From Aureicoccus marinus (GTDB lineage: Bacteria > Bacteroidota > Bacteroidia > Flavobacteriales > Flavobacteriaceae): a DNA stretch of 64,000 bases. Below the pieces are notes generated by a model. The model saw only the letters and a program-made list of their open reading frames with translations. It was not told the origin of the DNA and did no database searches. The position numbers and the translations under genes were made by a program. Shown in pieces: positions 50,761 to 59,426 of this stretch; position 1 is the first letter of the stretch, and each line of letters opens with the position of its first letter. The stretch is from NCBI RefSeq assembly GCF_002954325.1, contig NZ_MQVX01000001.1:2223383-2287382 (forward strand). Direction: 5' to 3'.

Positions 50761-51189
50761 ATGACCAAAAAGAAAAAACCAGATAACGTTGTCTTTGATG
50801 AAGAGACTCAGCGGTACGATGCGGCCTTAAAACCCTATGCGACCAATGTCGGTGCACCTAAAATCGAGGCCACCGACTCCCTTGCTTGGAAAAAACGGAG
50901 CATTCATAAGGTCAACCAAAAGATGCAGACCCAGTACCGGGAGCTCAAGGCCCAGTACGATAAGATGATGGAAGAATTCGAGCACAACAAACTCCTGTTT
51001 GGAGCGAAGTTCTCGTTCGAACCCATTGTTGGCCAGGTCTACCACCTCTACAAACGAGAAAATGGAGTATCCTTTTTATCCTTGATCGAGCCTGAGTACT
51101 GCAATTTCGATTTCTTAGGTAGCTTTTACCTCAATGCGGAGTTGATCTGGAAAAAAGTAAATCAAGATGGCGGAACAGACCTCCTTTAA
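50761..51189 (+). CDS. DUF2452 domain protein
   Basis: 142 residues, cytosolic. DNVVFDEETQRYDAALKPYATNVGAPKIE starts the DUF2452 pattern, with a coiled-coil middle (VNQKMQTQYRELKAQYDKMMEEFEHNKLL) and YHLYKRENGVSFLSLIEPEY, ending LNAELIWKKV. The function of the family is not known. The end overlaps the TIGR03643 gene by 23 bases in another frame, indicating coupled translation. Confidence 0.85.
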   Translation: MTKKKKPDNVVFDEETQRYDAALKPYATNVGAPKIEATDSLAWKKRSIHKVNQKMQTQYRELKAQYDKMMEEFEHNKLLFGAKFSFEPIVGQVYHLYKRENGVSFLSLIEPEYCNFDFLGSFYLNAELIWKKVNQDGGTDLL

Positions 51190-51457
51190 TGAGCGCGAAC
51201 TGGATCGCATCATAGAGATGGCCTGGGAAGACCGAACTCCCTTTGAGGCGATCAAATTTCAATTTGGATTACCCGAAAAAGAGGTCATCCGACTGATGCG
51301 AAGAGAACTGAAGACCTCCAGTTTTAAACGCTGGCGGAAGCGAGTCAACAGCGGGGTCAGCCAAAAGCACCTCAAAAAAAGAAATCCCGATATCAACCGC
51401 TTTCGGTGCTCGCGACAACGCGCCATCACCGGAAACAAAATCAGCAAACGGCGATGA
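51167..51457 (+). CDS. TIGR03643 family protein
   Basis: 96 residues, strongly basic at the C terminus. FNERELDRIIEMAWEDRTPFEAI, then FQFGLPEKEVIRLMRRELKTSSFKRWRKRV is the defining block, with a helix-turn-helix-like spacing, and HLKKRNPDINRFRCSRQRAI forms the tail. The basic helices suggest nucleic acid binding, by inference. The last codons overlap the start of the following photolyase-like gene (ATGA). Confidence 0.85.
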   Translation: MAEQTSFNERELDRIIEMAWEDRTPFEAIKFQFGLPEKEVIRLMRRELKTSSFKRWRKRVNSGVSQKHLKKRNPDINRFRCSRQRAITGNKISKRR

Positions 51458-52581
51458 ACGACCTCTTTGACAACAAGATTAGGGCCTTCCCAACGACCTA
51501 CGAAGATATACTGTACCGCATGAAGCAGGTACAACCGATCAAGTACGGGAAGACCCGAAACTTCTTGAACGGAGCAGTGACCTATCTGTCACCTTATATT
51601 TCTCGGGGAGTAATCTCTACCAAGCAAGTCCTTGACTGGGTGCGGGAAGAAACCCCCTATTCCCTAAGCAGCATGGAAAAATTCATTCAGGAATTGGCCT
51701 GGAGGGATTATTGGCAGCAGGTCCAAAAAGCCAAGGGCGAGGCCATTGACCACGACCTGAAGAACATTCAGGAACCCATAGCCCATACGGCCATGCCCAT
51801 CTCCATAGGGCAGGCGCAAACCGGAATCGAAGCCATCGATCGAGGAATCAAAAACCTCTACAAAACCGGGTATATGCACAACCACCTGCGCATGTACACT
51901 GCGTCGATTTGCTGCAATATGGGCCAAAGCCATTGGAAAACACCAGCCAAGTGGATGTACTACCACCTCCTCGATGGCGATTGGGCGAGCAACGCCCTCA
52001 GTTGGCAGTGGGTTGCCGGAGCGAACAGCAACAAAAAGTACTACGCCAACCAAGAAAACATCAACAAATACTGCTTTACAAAGCAGAGGGGAAGCTTTTT
52101 GGATGTGGCCTATCAAGACTTCCCGGACATGCCGGTTCCCGAGGTCCTGAAGGAGGCCGCCATGCCCGAACTCAATACCCCTTTGCCAGAAAGCGATACC
52201 CTGGAGATACACATGGAAGTCCCCACCTATGTGTACAACTTCTACAACCTGGACCCCCGATGGGAGCAGGAGGAAGATGCCAACCGGGTGCTTTTACTTG
52301 AACCCGAACATTTTGAAGCCTACCCGATCTCCCAAAACTCGGTGGACTTTATGTTGGGATTAGGTAAAAACATCAAAGACCTTCAGGTTTTTGTTGGTTC
52401 CTTTAGTCAACTGCAGCAACACTGCGGCGCCTCCGAAATCCATTTTAAAGAACATCCCTTTAACGAACACTACAGAGGAATCGAACACGAAAGGGATTGG
52501 ATGTTTCATGTAGAGGGCTACTACCGCTCCTTTTTTGCTTTCTGGAAAAAATGCCAAAAAGAACTCAAAAGTGCCTTTTGA
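51454..52581 (+). CDS. photolyase-like FAD-binding protein with FAD domain first and an antenna-like domain last
   Basis: 375 residues from ATG 51454 (a longer start at 51406 would overlap TIGR03643 by 52 bases). Residues 1-230 are the photolyase FAD domain without the usual N-terminal antenna: [56 protein letters not shown] and [18 protein letters not shown]. Residues about 260-375 form a mixed alpha/beta part ([36 protein letters not shown]) that resembles the first half of the antenna domain of the CryPro-type gene downstream. The domains therefore look swapped in order. Probably a flavin-binding photoreceptor or repair enzyme. Confidence 0.8.
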   Translation: MNDLFDNKIRAFPTTYEDILYRMKQVQPIKYGKTRNFLNGAVTYLSPYISRGVISTKQVLDWVREETPYSLSSMEKFIQELAWRDYWQQVQKAKGEAIDHDLKNIQEPIAHTAMPISIGQAQTGIEAIDRGIKNLYKTGYMHNHLRMYTASICCNMGQSHWKTPAKWMYYHLLDGDWASNALSWQWVAGANSNKKYYANQENINKYCFTKQRGSFLDVAYQDFPDMPVPEVLKEAAMPELNTPLPESDTLEIHMEVPTYVYNFYNLDPRWEQEEDANRVLLLEPEHFEAYPISQNSVDFMLGLGKNIKDLQVFVGSFSQLQQHCGASEIHFKEHPFNEHYRGIEHERDWMFHVEGYYRSFFAFWKKCQKELKSAF

Positions 52582-54019
52582 AGCCGCCCATATTGTTTGG
52601 TTAAAAAGAGACCTGCGGCTGCAGGATCACGAGGCCCTCTTTGTGGCAGAGGCCAGCGGTAAACCCTACCGCATCATTTACCTCTTTGAACCCTCCTTAC
52701 TCCAATATCCAGACACCTCCCTGCGGCACCTGCAATTTGTCTACCAGTCCATACAGGCTCTTCAAAAACAACTCGCTCCCCTAAAAAGAAAAGCGGAACT
52801 CTTCTATTGCGAAGCCGTTGAGGCCCTAACTCATATTCAAAAGGAACAGCCTATCCTCTCCTTATTGAGCTACCGAGAGAGTGGAGTCATGGCGACCTGG
52901 AAAAGAGACAAACAAGTCGCTGCTTTTTGCCGTGAGCAGGGCATCGAATGGCAAGAATTTCAACGGGATGGTATCCTCAGGGGTATCAAAAACAGAAAAT
53001 CCTGGAATGTAATTTGGGGGAAGAAAATGCTGGAACCGGTCTTCCGCAATACCTATACCCTATCCACCTTGGATCCCTTGGATCATCCTTACGGTATACC
53101 GGATGAGCTTCAAAAAAAATGGGAAAACTATCCGGACTACTACCAACCGGCAGGCGAAAAAAATGCCTGGCGATACCTGACTTCTTTCGCAGAAGATCGG
53201 GGCAAGAACTACCAAAGAAATATTTCGAAACCCCTGGCCAGTCGCTCATCCTGTAGCCGTCTTTCGCCTTATATCGCTTGGGGAAACCTCACCGTTCGCC
53301 AATGCTTTCAATACCTGAATACCCACGCCAACCGCAAGCAGTACTTGCCCATGCTGCAGCGTCTGAATTGGCACGATCATTTTATCCAGAAATTCGAAAT
53401 GGAGTGCACCTACGAAACCCACTGCATCAACCGCGGCTATGAGCTCTTGGAACGCCATAAAAATGAGGCCTACATCAACGCCTGGAAGGAAGGGCAAACG
53501 GGCTACCCACTGGTAGATGCCTGTATGCGAGCCGTAAGTAAAACAGGCTGGATCAACTTCCGAATGCGGGCGATGTTGGTTTCTTTTTTCACCCTCAACC
53601 TGGATCAGGATTGGCGGGATGGGGTGTACCACCTGGCCCAACAATTCTTGGATTACGAACCGGGAATTCACTACCCTCAATTTCAGATGCAGGCCGGAAC
53701 AACGGGCATCAATACCATCCGCCTCTACAACCCGGTCAAAAACTCCGAAAAGCACGACGCAGAAGGCGCCTTCATCCGTAAATGGGTACCGGAACTAGAA
53801 GCCGTGCCCCTGGCCTACCTGCACGAACCCTGGACCATGAGTCCGATGGAACAAGAATTTTGTCAGGTCTTTATCGGCAAAGATTATCCGGCCCCTATCG
53901 TGGATTTACAAGAAAGTGCTCGAGCCGCCCGTGATAAAGTATGGGGTCACCGGGAACATCCGGTCGTACGCCAGGAACAAAAACGCCTGATGGCCAAACA
54001 CGTCAATAACCCAAGGTAA
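52571..54019 (+). CDS. deoxyribodipyrimidine photolyase / cryptochrome
   Basis: 482 residues from GTG 52571, or 494 from TTG 52535; GTG is chosen because it overlaps the upstream gene less. The N-terminal antenna domain starts [17 protein letters not shown]. The FAD domain has [66 protein letters not shown] and the C-terminal block [22 protein letters not shown]. Repairs cyclobutane dimers with light in the CPD class, or acts as cryptochrome; the sequence alone does not decide. It is followed by the flavin reductase with one base between. Confidence 0.9.
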   Translation: MPFEAAHIVWLKRDLRLQDHEALFVAEASGKPYRIIYLFEPSLLQYPDTSLRHLQFVYQSIQALQKQLAPLKRKAELFYCEAVEALTHIQKEQPILSLLSYRESGVMATWKRDKQVAAFCREQGIEWQEFQRDGILRGIKNRKSWNVIWGKKMLEPVFRNTYTLSTLDPLDHPYGIPDELQKKWENYPDYYQPAGEKNAWRYLTSFAEDRGKNYQRNISKPLASRSSCSRLSPYIAWGNLTVRQCFQYLNTHANRKQYLPMLQRLNWHDHFIQKFEMECTYETHCINRGYELLERHKNEAYINAWKEGQTGYPLVDACMRAVSKTGWINFRMRAMLVSFFTLNLDQDWRDGVYHLAQQFLDYEPGIHYPQFQMQAGTTGINTIRLYNPVKNSEKHDAEGAFIRKWVPELEAVPLAYLHEPWTMSPMEQEFCQVFIGKDYPAPIVDLQESARAARDKVWGHREHPVVRQEQKRLMAKHVNNPR

Positions 54020-54020
54020 T

Positions 54021-54656
54021 ATGAACTACTCTCAAGAACAACTTCGCGATCTGGATCGCATTACCAACCTGAAGCTGATCAATGCGATTACCGGCATAAA
54101 ACCGGCCAACCTTATCGGTACGACTAGCGCTGAGGGTCGGGCCAATCTGGCTATCTTTAGTTCCCTGGTTCACTTGGGAAGCCGCCCCCCTCTATTGGGC
54201 TTTGTCGCCCGTCCTCGAACCGAAGAAGTGGGCCACACTCTCCGAAATATTGAGACGACAGGAGAGTACACCATCAACCACATCAGGCAAGAATTCATTA
54301 CCAAGGCGCATTACACCTCGGCCAAATTTCCGGCTGATCATTCGGAGTTTGAACGCTGTGGCCTTACGCCCGAATACTTGGAGGGGTTCCAGGCGCCCTT
54401 CGTAAAAGAAAGCACAGTAAAAATGGGGATGCGCCTCAAAGAGGTCATCCCTATTCAGTGGAATGGAACCTATTTTGTGATTGGCGAAATTACCCAATTG
54501 ACTTTTCCGGAAGCGTATTGGGTAGATGAAGATGTAAACCTGGAAGCCAGCGGCAGCGTAGGAATTTCGGGGCTGAATACGTATTACAGTTTAAAGAAAG
54601 AAGCCTGGCATCCCTATGCCCGGGTGGAAGAAAGCCCCGACTTTACAAATGAATAA
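54021..54656 (+). CDS. flavin reductase family protein
   Basis: 211 residues of the split-barrel flavin reductase fold. [40 protein letters not shown] and [12 protein letters not shown] are typical FMN/FAD binding strands. NAD(P)H-dependent flavin reduction would supply reduced flavin to the neighbouring photolyases, but this link is inferred from the operon. Its end overlaps the DUF2256 gene by 8 bases. Confidence 0.88.
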   Translation: MNYSQEQLRDLDRITNLKLINAITGIKPANLIGTTSAEGRANLAIFSSLVHLGSRPPLLGFVARPRTEEVGHTLRNIETTGEYTINHIRQEFITKAHYTSAKFPADHSEFERCGLTPEYLEGFQAPFVKESTVKMGMRLKEVIPIQWNGTYFVIGEITQLTFPEAYWVDEDVNLEASGSVGISGLNTYYSLKKEAWHPYARVEESPDFTNE

Positions 54657-54783
54657 GAAACACCTCCCTCAAAAGACCTGTCCGGTTTGCCAAAGGCCCT
54701 TTAGCTGGCGCAAAAAATGGGAGAAGAATTGGGACGAAGTCAAATACTGCAGCGAGCGCTGTAGAAGAAATAAAAACACATGA
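54649..54783 (+). CDS. DUF2256 zinc-ribbon protein
   Basis: 44 residues. [18 protein letters not shown] and [13 protein letters not shown] give a C11-x-x-C14 and C34-x-x-x-C38 set that would bind zinc, with a Trp and Lys-rich middle. This matches DUF2256. Its gene is squeezed between the flavin reductase and cryptochrome genes, overlapping both (8 and 4 bases). The function is unknown; I recall DUF2256 genes next to photolyases in other marine bacteria. Confidence 0.88.
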   Translation: MNKKHLPQKTCPVCQRPFSWRKKWEKNWDEVKYCSERCRRNKNT

Positions 54784-56276
54784 AAACTGCGCACCTGGTT
54801 TTTCCACATCAACTCTTTGAGCACTCTCCTCTTTTTGAGGAAGAGGCTCCGCTCTTTGTGATCGAAGAATACCTCTTCTTTGCTCACTACCCCTTCCACA
54901 AACAGAAGTTGGTGTACCACCGCAGTTCCATGAAGAAGTACGCCGATTTTCTGGAAGCTCAGCAAAAAGAAGTGCGCTACATACCCGCCACGGAGGAAGA
55001 ATCCGATATTCGTGTGCTCATCCCGGCCCTCAAAACAGAAGGGTACGAGAAACTGGTCTATATCGACCCGGCTGATGATTGGTTAGAAAGACGTATTAAA
55101 AAAGGAGCTACTGACCACGGAATGACCACCCAATGCCTGGATTCCCCTTCTTTTTTACTGAACCGAGAGGAGCTCAAGAGCTTCTTTAGACCCGACAAAA
55201 AGAAGTTCTTTCAGACTACATTTTACAAAGAACAGCGCAAGCAACGCCGATTATTGCTGGTCGAAGACGAGCAACCCGCTGGAGGAAAATGGACCTTTGA
55301 CACCGAAAACCGCAAGAAGTATCCCGCTAAAAAAACACCTCCAGCTATTCAATTTCCGGATACCGACCCTTACTATGAGGAAGCCTGTACCTATGTCGAA
55401 ACTCACTTTGCCCACCACTACGGAAGCGTTGGAGAGCAACCCTATTACCCGAGCGATTTTGAAGGAGCACAAGCCTGGTTTCGGCAATTCTTAACCGAGC
55501 GCTTTGCCGAATTTGGGCCGTACGAAGACGCCATCGTGGCCGAGCACCTCATCCTTAACCACAGCGTACTGACACCCATGCTCAACACCGGCTTGCTCTG
55601 CCCGGAACAGATCGTGGAAGAGAGCCTGGACTTCGCCGAAAAGAACAGCATTCCCCTGAACTCTACAGAAGGCTTCCTGCGTCAGATTATTGGCTGGCGT
55701 GAGTTTATGCGGGGGGTGTATCACAGCAAAGGACAAGAGCAAAGAACCCGAAACTACTGGGGGTTTGACCGGAAGATCCCGCCTTCATTTTATACAGGAA
55801 CTACAGGTATTCCTCCGATTGATCAAACCATCAAAAAAGTACTCCAAACCGGCTATTGCCATCATATTGAGCGCCTGATGGTCCTCGGCAATTTCATGCT
55901 GCTTTGCGAGTTTGATCCCGACGAGGTCTACCGCTGGTTTATGGAGCTTTTTATCGATGCCTATGACTGGGTCATGGTCTCTAATGTGTATGGGATGAGT
56001 CAATTTGCCGATGGCGGCCTACTTTCGACCAAACCCTATATCAGCGGAAGCAATTACCTGATGAAAATGAGTAATTACAAAAAGGGAGATTGGCAGGCCC
56101 AGTGGGACGGTCTGTTTTGGAGATTCATGGACAAGCAGCGGGATTTCTTCTTAAAAAACCCAAGGCTTTCTATGCTCATCCGCACTTTTGACAAAATGTC
56201 TCCCGAGAAAAAAGCCCTGCACTTGGAGCATGGCGAAGCTTTTTTAAACCGTTTAAATGCCGAACAAAGCGTATGA
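54780..56276 (+). CDS. cryptochrome/photolyase of the bacterial (6-4) (CryPro / FeS-BCP) group
   Basis: 498 residues. The antenna domain starts [20 protein letters not shown], the form seen in the PhrB group. The FAD domain contains [58 protein letters not shown] and [17 protein letters not shown]. Group members normally bind a 4Fe-4S cluster through four Cys, two of them in a C-x-x-C near NY in the C-terminal part. Here the matching stretch is [19 protein letters not shown] with no Cys, so the cluster is probably absent. (6-4) photoproduct repair or light sensing is likely. The start overlaps DUF2256 (ATGA). Confidence 0.9.
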   Translation: MKTAHLVFPHQLFEHSPLFEEEAPLFVIEEYLFFAHYPFHKQKLVYHRSSMKKYADFLEAQQKEVRYIPATEEESDIRVLIPALKTEGYEKLVYIDPADDWLERRIKKGATDHGMTTQCLDSPSFLLNREELKSFFRPDKKKFFQTTFYKEQRKQRRLLLVEDEQPAGGKWTFDTENRKKYPAKKTPPAIQFPDTDPYYEEACTYVETHFAHHYGSVGEQPYYPSDFEGAQAWFRQFLTERFAEFGPYEDAIVAEHLILNHSVLTPMLNTGLLCPEQIVEESLDFAEKNSIPLNSTEGFLRQIIGWREFMRGVYHSKGQEQRTRNYWGFDRKIPPSFYTGTTGIPPIDQTIKKVLQTGYCHHIERLMVLGNFMLLCEFDPDEVYRWFMELFIDAYDWVMVSNVYGMSQFADGGLLSTKPYISGSNYLMKMSNYKKGDWQAQWDGLFWRFMDKQRDFFLKNPRLSMLIRTFDKMSPEKKALHLEHGEAFLNRLNAEQSV

Positions 56277-56698
56277 TTTTTAACACCACCTACAAGAACG
56301 AAGACTACCTCTTTGAGAGTGATCAACAACTGGGAAAATCCTTTTCTATAATGGAGCGCATTCGCTTGGGCGGAATTGGTTCTGGGCGGCTGATGATTCA
56401 TCAAATCAGCCCTAAACTCAAGTTGGGAAAGCTGGAATTTTCTGAAATCGACTACGGCAATATTGAGCTGCGTCCAAAGGGGATCATTGTGCATTACACC
56501 AGCAAACTAGAGCGGTTTTCCTGGGTAATCCCTTACTACAGACTGAACCTTTACAACGCCCAGTTCTACAGTATCCACGCCAACGGCAACTTCATCCAGT
56601 TCGAAAAGAACAAGAACTACAAAGAAAACAAGAAGTTTCTGGACCGTATGGCCCAGAGAAAAATTGATGTTCTGGATCTGGGGTACTACGACGAATAA
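56273..56698 (+). CDS. hypothetical protein, last gene of the photolyase operon
   Basis: 141 residues, soluble, with a mostly beta composition: LGGIGSGRLMIHQISPKLKLGK, YGNIELRPKGIIVHYTSKLE, VIPYYRLNLYNAQFYSIHAN, and a Lys/Asn-rich helix near the end. I do not recognise the family; a beta-barrel or PH-like fold is imaginable. The 4-base ATGA overlap with the cryptochrome gene implies coupled expression. It converges with the lipoprotein-GH113 gene with nine bases between. Confidence 0.7.
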   Translation: MIFNTTYKNEDYLFESDQQLGKSFSIMERIRLGGIGSGRLMIHQISPKLKLGKLEFSEIDYGNIELRPKGIIVHYTSKLERFSWVIPYYRLNLYNAQFYSIHANGNFIQFEKNKNYKENKKFLDRMAQRKIDVLDLGYYDE

Positions 56699-56707
56699 TC
56701 AAAAGTC

Positions 56708-57880
56708 CTACAAGGATGCGCAGGCGGCTTCTGCGATTCGGGCATAGCGCAAGACAAAACTTCGATAGTCCGATTTCCACAATTCCCATTCCTGGGAGTT
56801 CTCGGGGTAAATGTGTTGCCTCCACTCTCCATCTTCGGTCTCATCTAACCAAACATGGGGTTTCAAAAACACCTTGAAGCCTTTTTCGCGAATTTGCCCA
56901 ATACGCCATATCCAGGCGGAATCCCGACGTTGCAGCTCTTTTTCGTCTCCGTAATGGTGGGTAATCTTACCACTACTGACCACCTTCTGAAATCCCCAAG
57001 GCACCAAAGTCACCCACTCCACATTAAGAGCCTTGACCTGGGCTAAACCACCGGTGTCTCTTAGCCGAAACACATGGGCTCCCCTTTGCTTATCAGAAGG
57101 CTCCACTGCACCCACGGAGGGGTTGACGGCTACCATGTCCCTGGTTCTGAATTCATCCACTTGGTAGTCGTAGCTGGCGCGCAAATAGAGCGGATTAAAT
57201 TCTTTATCTGTGAAGTAACTCTTGCGCTTCTTATTCAAATACAGCCCCGTCTCTGACTCGGTTTCTTCGTTGATGATCAAACTGATCCGCTCTTGGTGGA
57301 CCACTCCGGTCGCCGCCAAGCGTTGGCTTTCTTTATCAATAAAGTAGTACCATACATCCCCGTTTTCTTCTTCCGGATAGACGACTTTGAGCTCGAAGAC
57401 TTCCACCCCATTAAACAGGGTTCGCTCACGCCCCAGTTGTATATGCGCTGCCTCACCCAGGAGCTTTCTGGGCTGCCAGAATACATAGTGCGCTCCATCC
57501 AGACTTCTTTGGGTGCCTTCCAAACGAAGACTATCTGTAATCGGTTTTCCGTTTTCGGTGAGAGACAAGCCTTTTCGCGAGCGGGTCGCCTGGTAGGTCA
57601 TGTTATTTTCTTCCCAGCTCATCTGGGTAATACCCGCTGTAAAATCCAGGGTGTGTAACTGAGTAACTTCCTTTTCGAGCTGCCCTTCTTCCGTAAAGAG
57701 CTGAATTTTTTTGGTGTACGATAAATAGCTCACCTTATCCCAACTCTCGACTCCTCCGTGCGCTTCCATCAGGCGGTTGAGCATGTCTTCTATCAAGACT
57801 TCGTCAAGGCCTTTTTTCTGTTGGCAGCTTACAAAAACGACAAGGGCGATCAAGCCCCATAAAACACGGACTTTCTTCAT
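56708..57880 (-). CDS. lipoprotein with DUF6503-like N-terminal part joined to a shortened GH113-like domain
   Basis: 390 residues from ATG 57880 (an upstream ATG at 57907 adds nine charged residues). The lipoprotein signal ends LIALVVFVSC. Residues about 25-265 resemble the LolA-like/DUF6503 lipoproteins (LNRLMEAHGGVESWDKVSYLSYTKKIQLF, RSYFTDKEFNPLYLRA in outline). From about residue 290, VKALNVEWVTLVPWGFQ, GFKVFLKPHVWLDETEDGEW and SQEWELWKSDYRSFVLRYARIAEAA are the first third of a GH113 barrel. The domain then stops before the acid/base region, so glycosidase activity is unlikely. Chimaera or eroded gene. Confidence 0.7.
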   Translation of the reverse strand: MKKVRVLWGLIALVVFVSCQQKKGLDEVLIEDMLNRLMEAHGGVESWDKVSYLSYTKKIQLFTEEGQLEKEVTQLHTLDFTAGITQMSWEENNMTYQATRSRKGLSLTENGKPITDSLRLEGTQRSLDGAHYVFWQPRKLLGEAAHIQLGRERTLFNGVEVFELKVVYPEEENGDVWYYFIDKESQRLAATGVVHQERISLIINEETESETGLYLNKKRKSYFTDKEFNPLYLRASYDYQVDEFRTRDMVAVNPSVGAVEPSDKQRGAHVFRLRDTGGLAQVKALNVEWVTLVPWGFQKVVSSGKITHHYGDEKELQRRDSAWIWRIGQIREKGFKVFLKPHVWLDETEDGEWRQHIYPENSQEWELWKSDYRSFVLRYARIAEAACASL

Positions 57881-58173
57881 GCCTCGTTCTGATTCTGTTT
57901 TTTCCACCGCCAGGCATCAAATGCTCCCCAAAGGAGAGACATCACCAAAAAGAAAAAGAAGGATTTGGCCCAATCAATCCCTTTACCATCATAGACATCC
58001 CAAAGAGTCATCCAGGCGGTAAAGGAAAAGCCCCAGAGCAGAGCGGGCAGAATGACTTGTTTCACCAAACGGGGATTCCTCTTGTGTTTCATCCAATCAA
58101 AATACGGATTCCTTACCTTAGAACCATGCTCAAAGCGGTCCCAGCACAATATTGTCGTTGCTGTTTTACTCAT
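57877..58173 (-). CDS. small two-TM protein, unknown
   Basis: 98 residues: basic N terminus (FDWMKHKRNPRLVKQVI), two hydrophobic helices (LPALLWGFSFTAWMTLW and FFFFLVMSLLWGAFDAW) and a short charged tail. No recognised family. The stop overlaps the ATG of the lipoprotein gene (4 bases), so the two are coupled. Confidence 0.65.
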   Translation of the reverse strand: MSKTATTILCWDRFEHGSKVRNPYFDWMKHKRNPRLVKQVILPALLWGFSFTAWMTLWDVYDGKGIDWAKSFFFFLVMSLLWGAFDAWRWKKQNQNEA

Positions 58174-58250
58174 TCAGTTGGTTTATGAGGCAACAGCAGC
58201 GAATACCGTTCGCAATCTCCAAAACCAGGTCATGACCAATAATCTTCTTT

Positions 58251-58493
58251 TTAGAGTCGAATAGGCTTGTATGCTAATAAGTGATCAACCACCTCTTCAA
58301 CGGTGGGGTTGTACTTCGATAGATCATCTCTTCTGGAATTAAAATTTTCGGGGTAATAGAAACGTGAGCAGCCCGCAGGATCTAGAACATTTTCATTGAA
58401 AAGCAGACACAAAGCGTTCAGTTCTTCTTCCGAATCGGCTTCGCAATTGACTATTCGTTTCCCAAGTGCTATCAGTTCATCTCTATTCATCAT
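58251..58493 (-). CDS. bacteriocin (DNase colicin) immunity-like protein
   Basis: 80 residues with the colicin/pyocin immunity pattern: NRDELIALGKRIVNCEADSEEELNAL (helix I-II), then DPAGCSRFYYPENFNSR corresponding to the helix III region H-P-x-G-S-D-L-I-F-Y-P of Im proteins, and YNPTVEEVVDHLLAYKP as helix IV. Acidic, as inhibitors of nucleases are. No colicin or other toxin gene is next to it. It lies 3 bases after a GNAT gene, the last of a long minus-strand run. Confidence 0.75.
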   Translation of the reverse strand: MMNRDELIALGKRIVNCEADSEEELNALCLLFNENVLDPAGCSRFYYPENFNSRRDDLSKYNPTVEEVVDHLLAYKPIRL

Positions 58494-58496
58494 AAT

Positions 58497-58964
58497 CTAA
58501 AGCATCAATTCCATTCGAATATTACACCGCTCATAAGGGGAATCCTTAGGGACGGGTATTTCTTTAAAACCCACCTTCTTATACAAAGTAATCGCAGGAG
58601 TCAAGATGGTATTGGAGTCCAGAAAAAGACGTCTAGAACCGAGCTCCGCCGCAAAATGGATGCAGGCATACATCAACTTTTGCCCCACGCGCTGCCCAAG
58701 ATATTCTTCCGAAACCGCCATCTTCGAAAGTTCAAAAGTGTCTTCTCCTCGGGCGATCAAGGCTACGGTGCCGGCCACTGCTCCGTCGATCAGGGCAAGG
58801 TAAATATGCCCTCCCGGATCCAAAATATAAGTACGTGGATCACCCAGTACCTTCTTGTCGTATTCCTCGATATAGAAGTACTTTTCTAACCAAGCAAAAT
58901 TCAACCGGCCAAAATCTTCCCGGTATTGGTCTTCAAAAGAAATAATCTTCACGCTTGCTTCCAT
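58497..58964 (-). CDS. GNAT family N-acetyltransferase (a)
   Basis: 155 residues. GHIYLALIDGAVAGTVALIA, TFELSKMAVSEEYLGQRVGQKLMYACI (acetyl-CoA loop Y-L-G-Q-R-V-G) and AITLYKKVGFKEIP define the GNAT fold. Target unknown. Packed 3 bases from its neighbours on both sides in the minus-strand run from 63156. Confidence 0.9.
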   Translation of the reverse strand: MEASVKIISFEDQYREDFGRLNFAWLEKYFYIEEYDKKVLGDPRTYILDPGGHIYLALIDGAVAGTVALIARGEDTFELSKMAVSEEYLGQRVGQKLMYACIHFAAELGSRRLFLDSNTILTPAITLYKKVGFKEIPVPKDSPYERCNIRMELML

Positions 58965-58967
58965 GCT

Positions 58968-59426
58968 TTAAAAATGCAATTTCATTCCTTCATGGGAAGC
59001 TACAAAACCGAGTTTCTGATAAAACTTCAGCGCTTCCGGCCGCTTTTTATCGGTGGTGAGTTGCAATAAGTGCGCCCCCTTTTCTTTGGAACGGGCAATG
59101 GCCCACTCGAACATTTCCTGACCCAGACCCTGTCCGCGCACACTCTCTTTTAGGCGTACACCTTCGATCTGCGCCCGCAGACCACCTTGGTAGGTCAGGT
59201 ACTGCAAAAAGGAAAGTTGAAAGCAGCCAATCACTTCACCCTCTTCTGATTTGACCGTCCACAACTCCTGGTTCGAGTCTTGGTCTATACGCTGAAATGC
59301 CGATTGGTATTTTTGATGAAGATCCGGCGCTAACCCTTCTCTCTGACTACCCAAGGGATCGGCTGCCAATAAGTCCACAATGGCTTGCACATCGGATTCC
59401 AGGGCTTGTTCGTATCGCGTAATCAT
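58968..59426 (-). CDS. GNAT family N-acetyltransferase (b)
   Basis: 152 residues. EGEVIGCFQLSFLQYLTYQGG, RAQIEGVRLKESVRGQGLGQEMFEWAI (R-G-Q-G-L-G acetyl-CoA loop) and ALKFYQKLGFVASHEGMKLHF are the family marks. Overlaps the upstream membrane protein gene by 4 bases. Substrate unknown; a different subgroup from the neighbouring GNAT. Confidence 0.9.
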   Translation of the reverse strand: MITRYEQALESDVQAIVDLLAADPLGSQREGLAPDLHQKYQSAFQRIDQDSNQELWTVKSEEGEVIGCFQLSFLQYLTYQGGLRAQIEGVRLKESVRGQGLGQEMFEWAIARSKEKGAHLLQLTTDKKRPEALKFYQKLGFVASHEGMKLHF

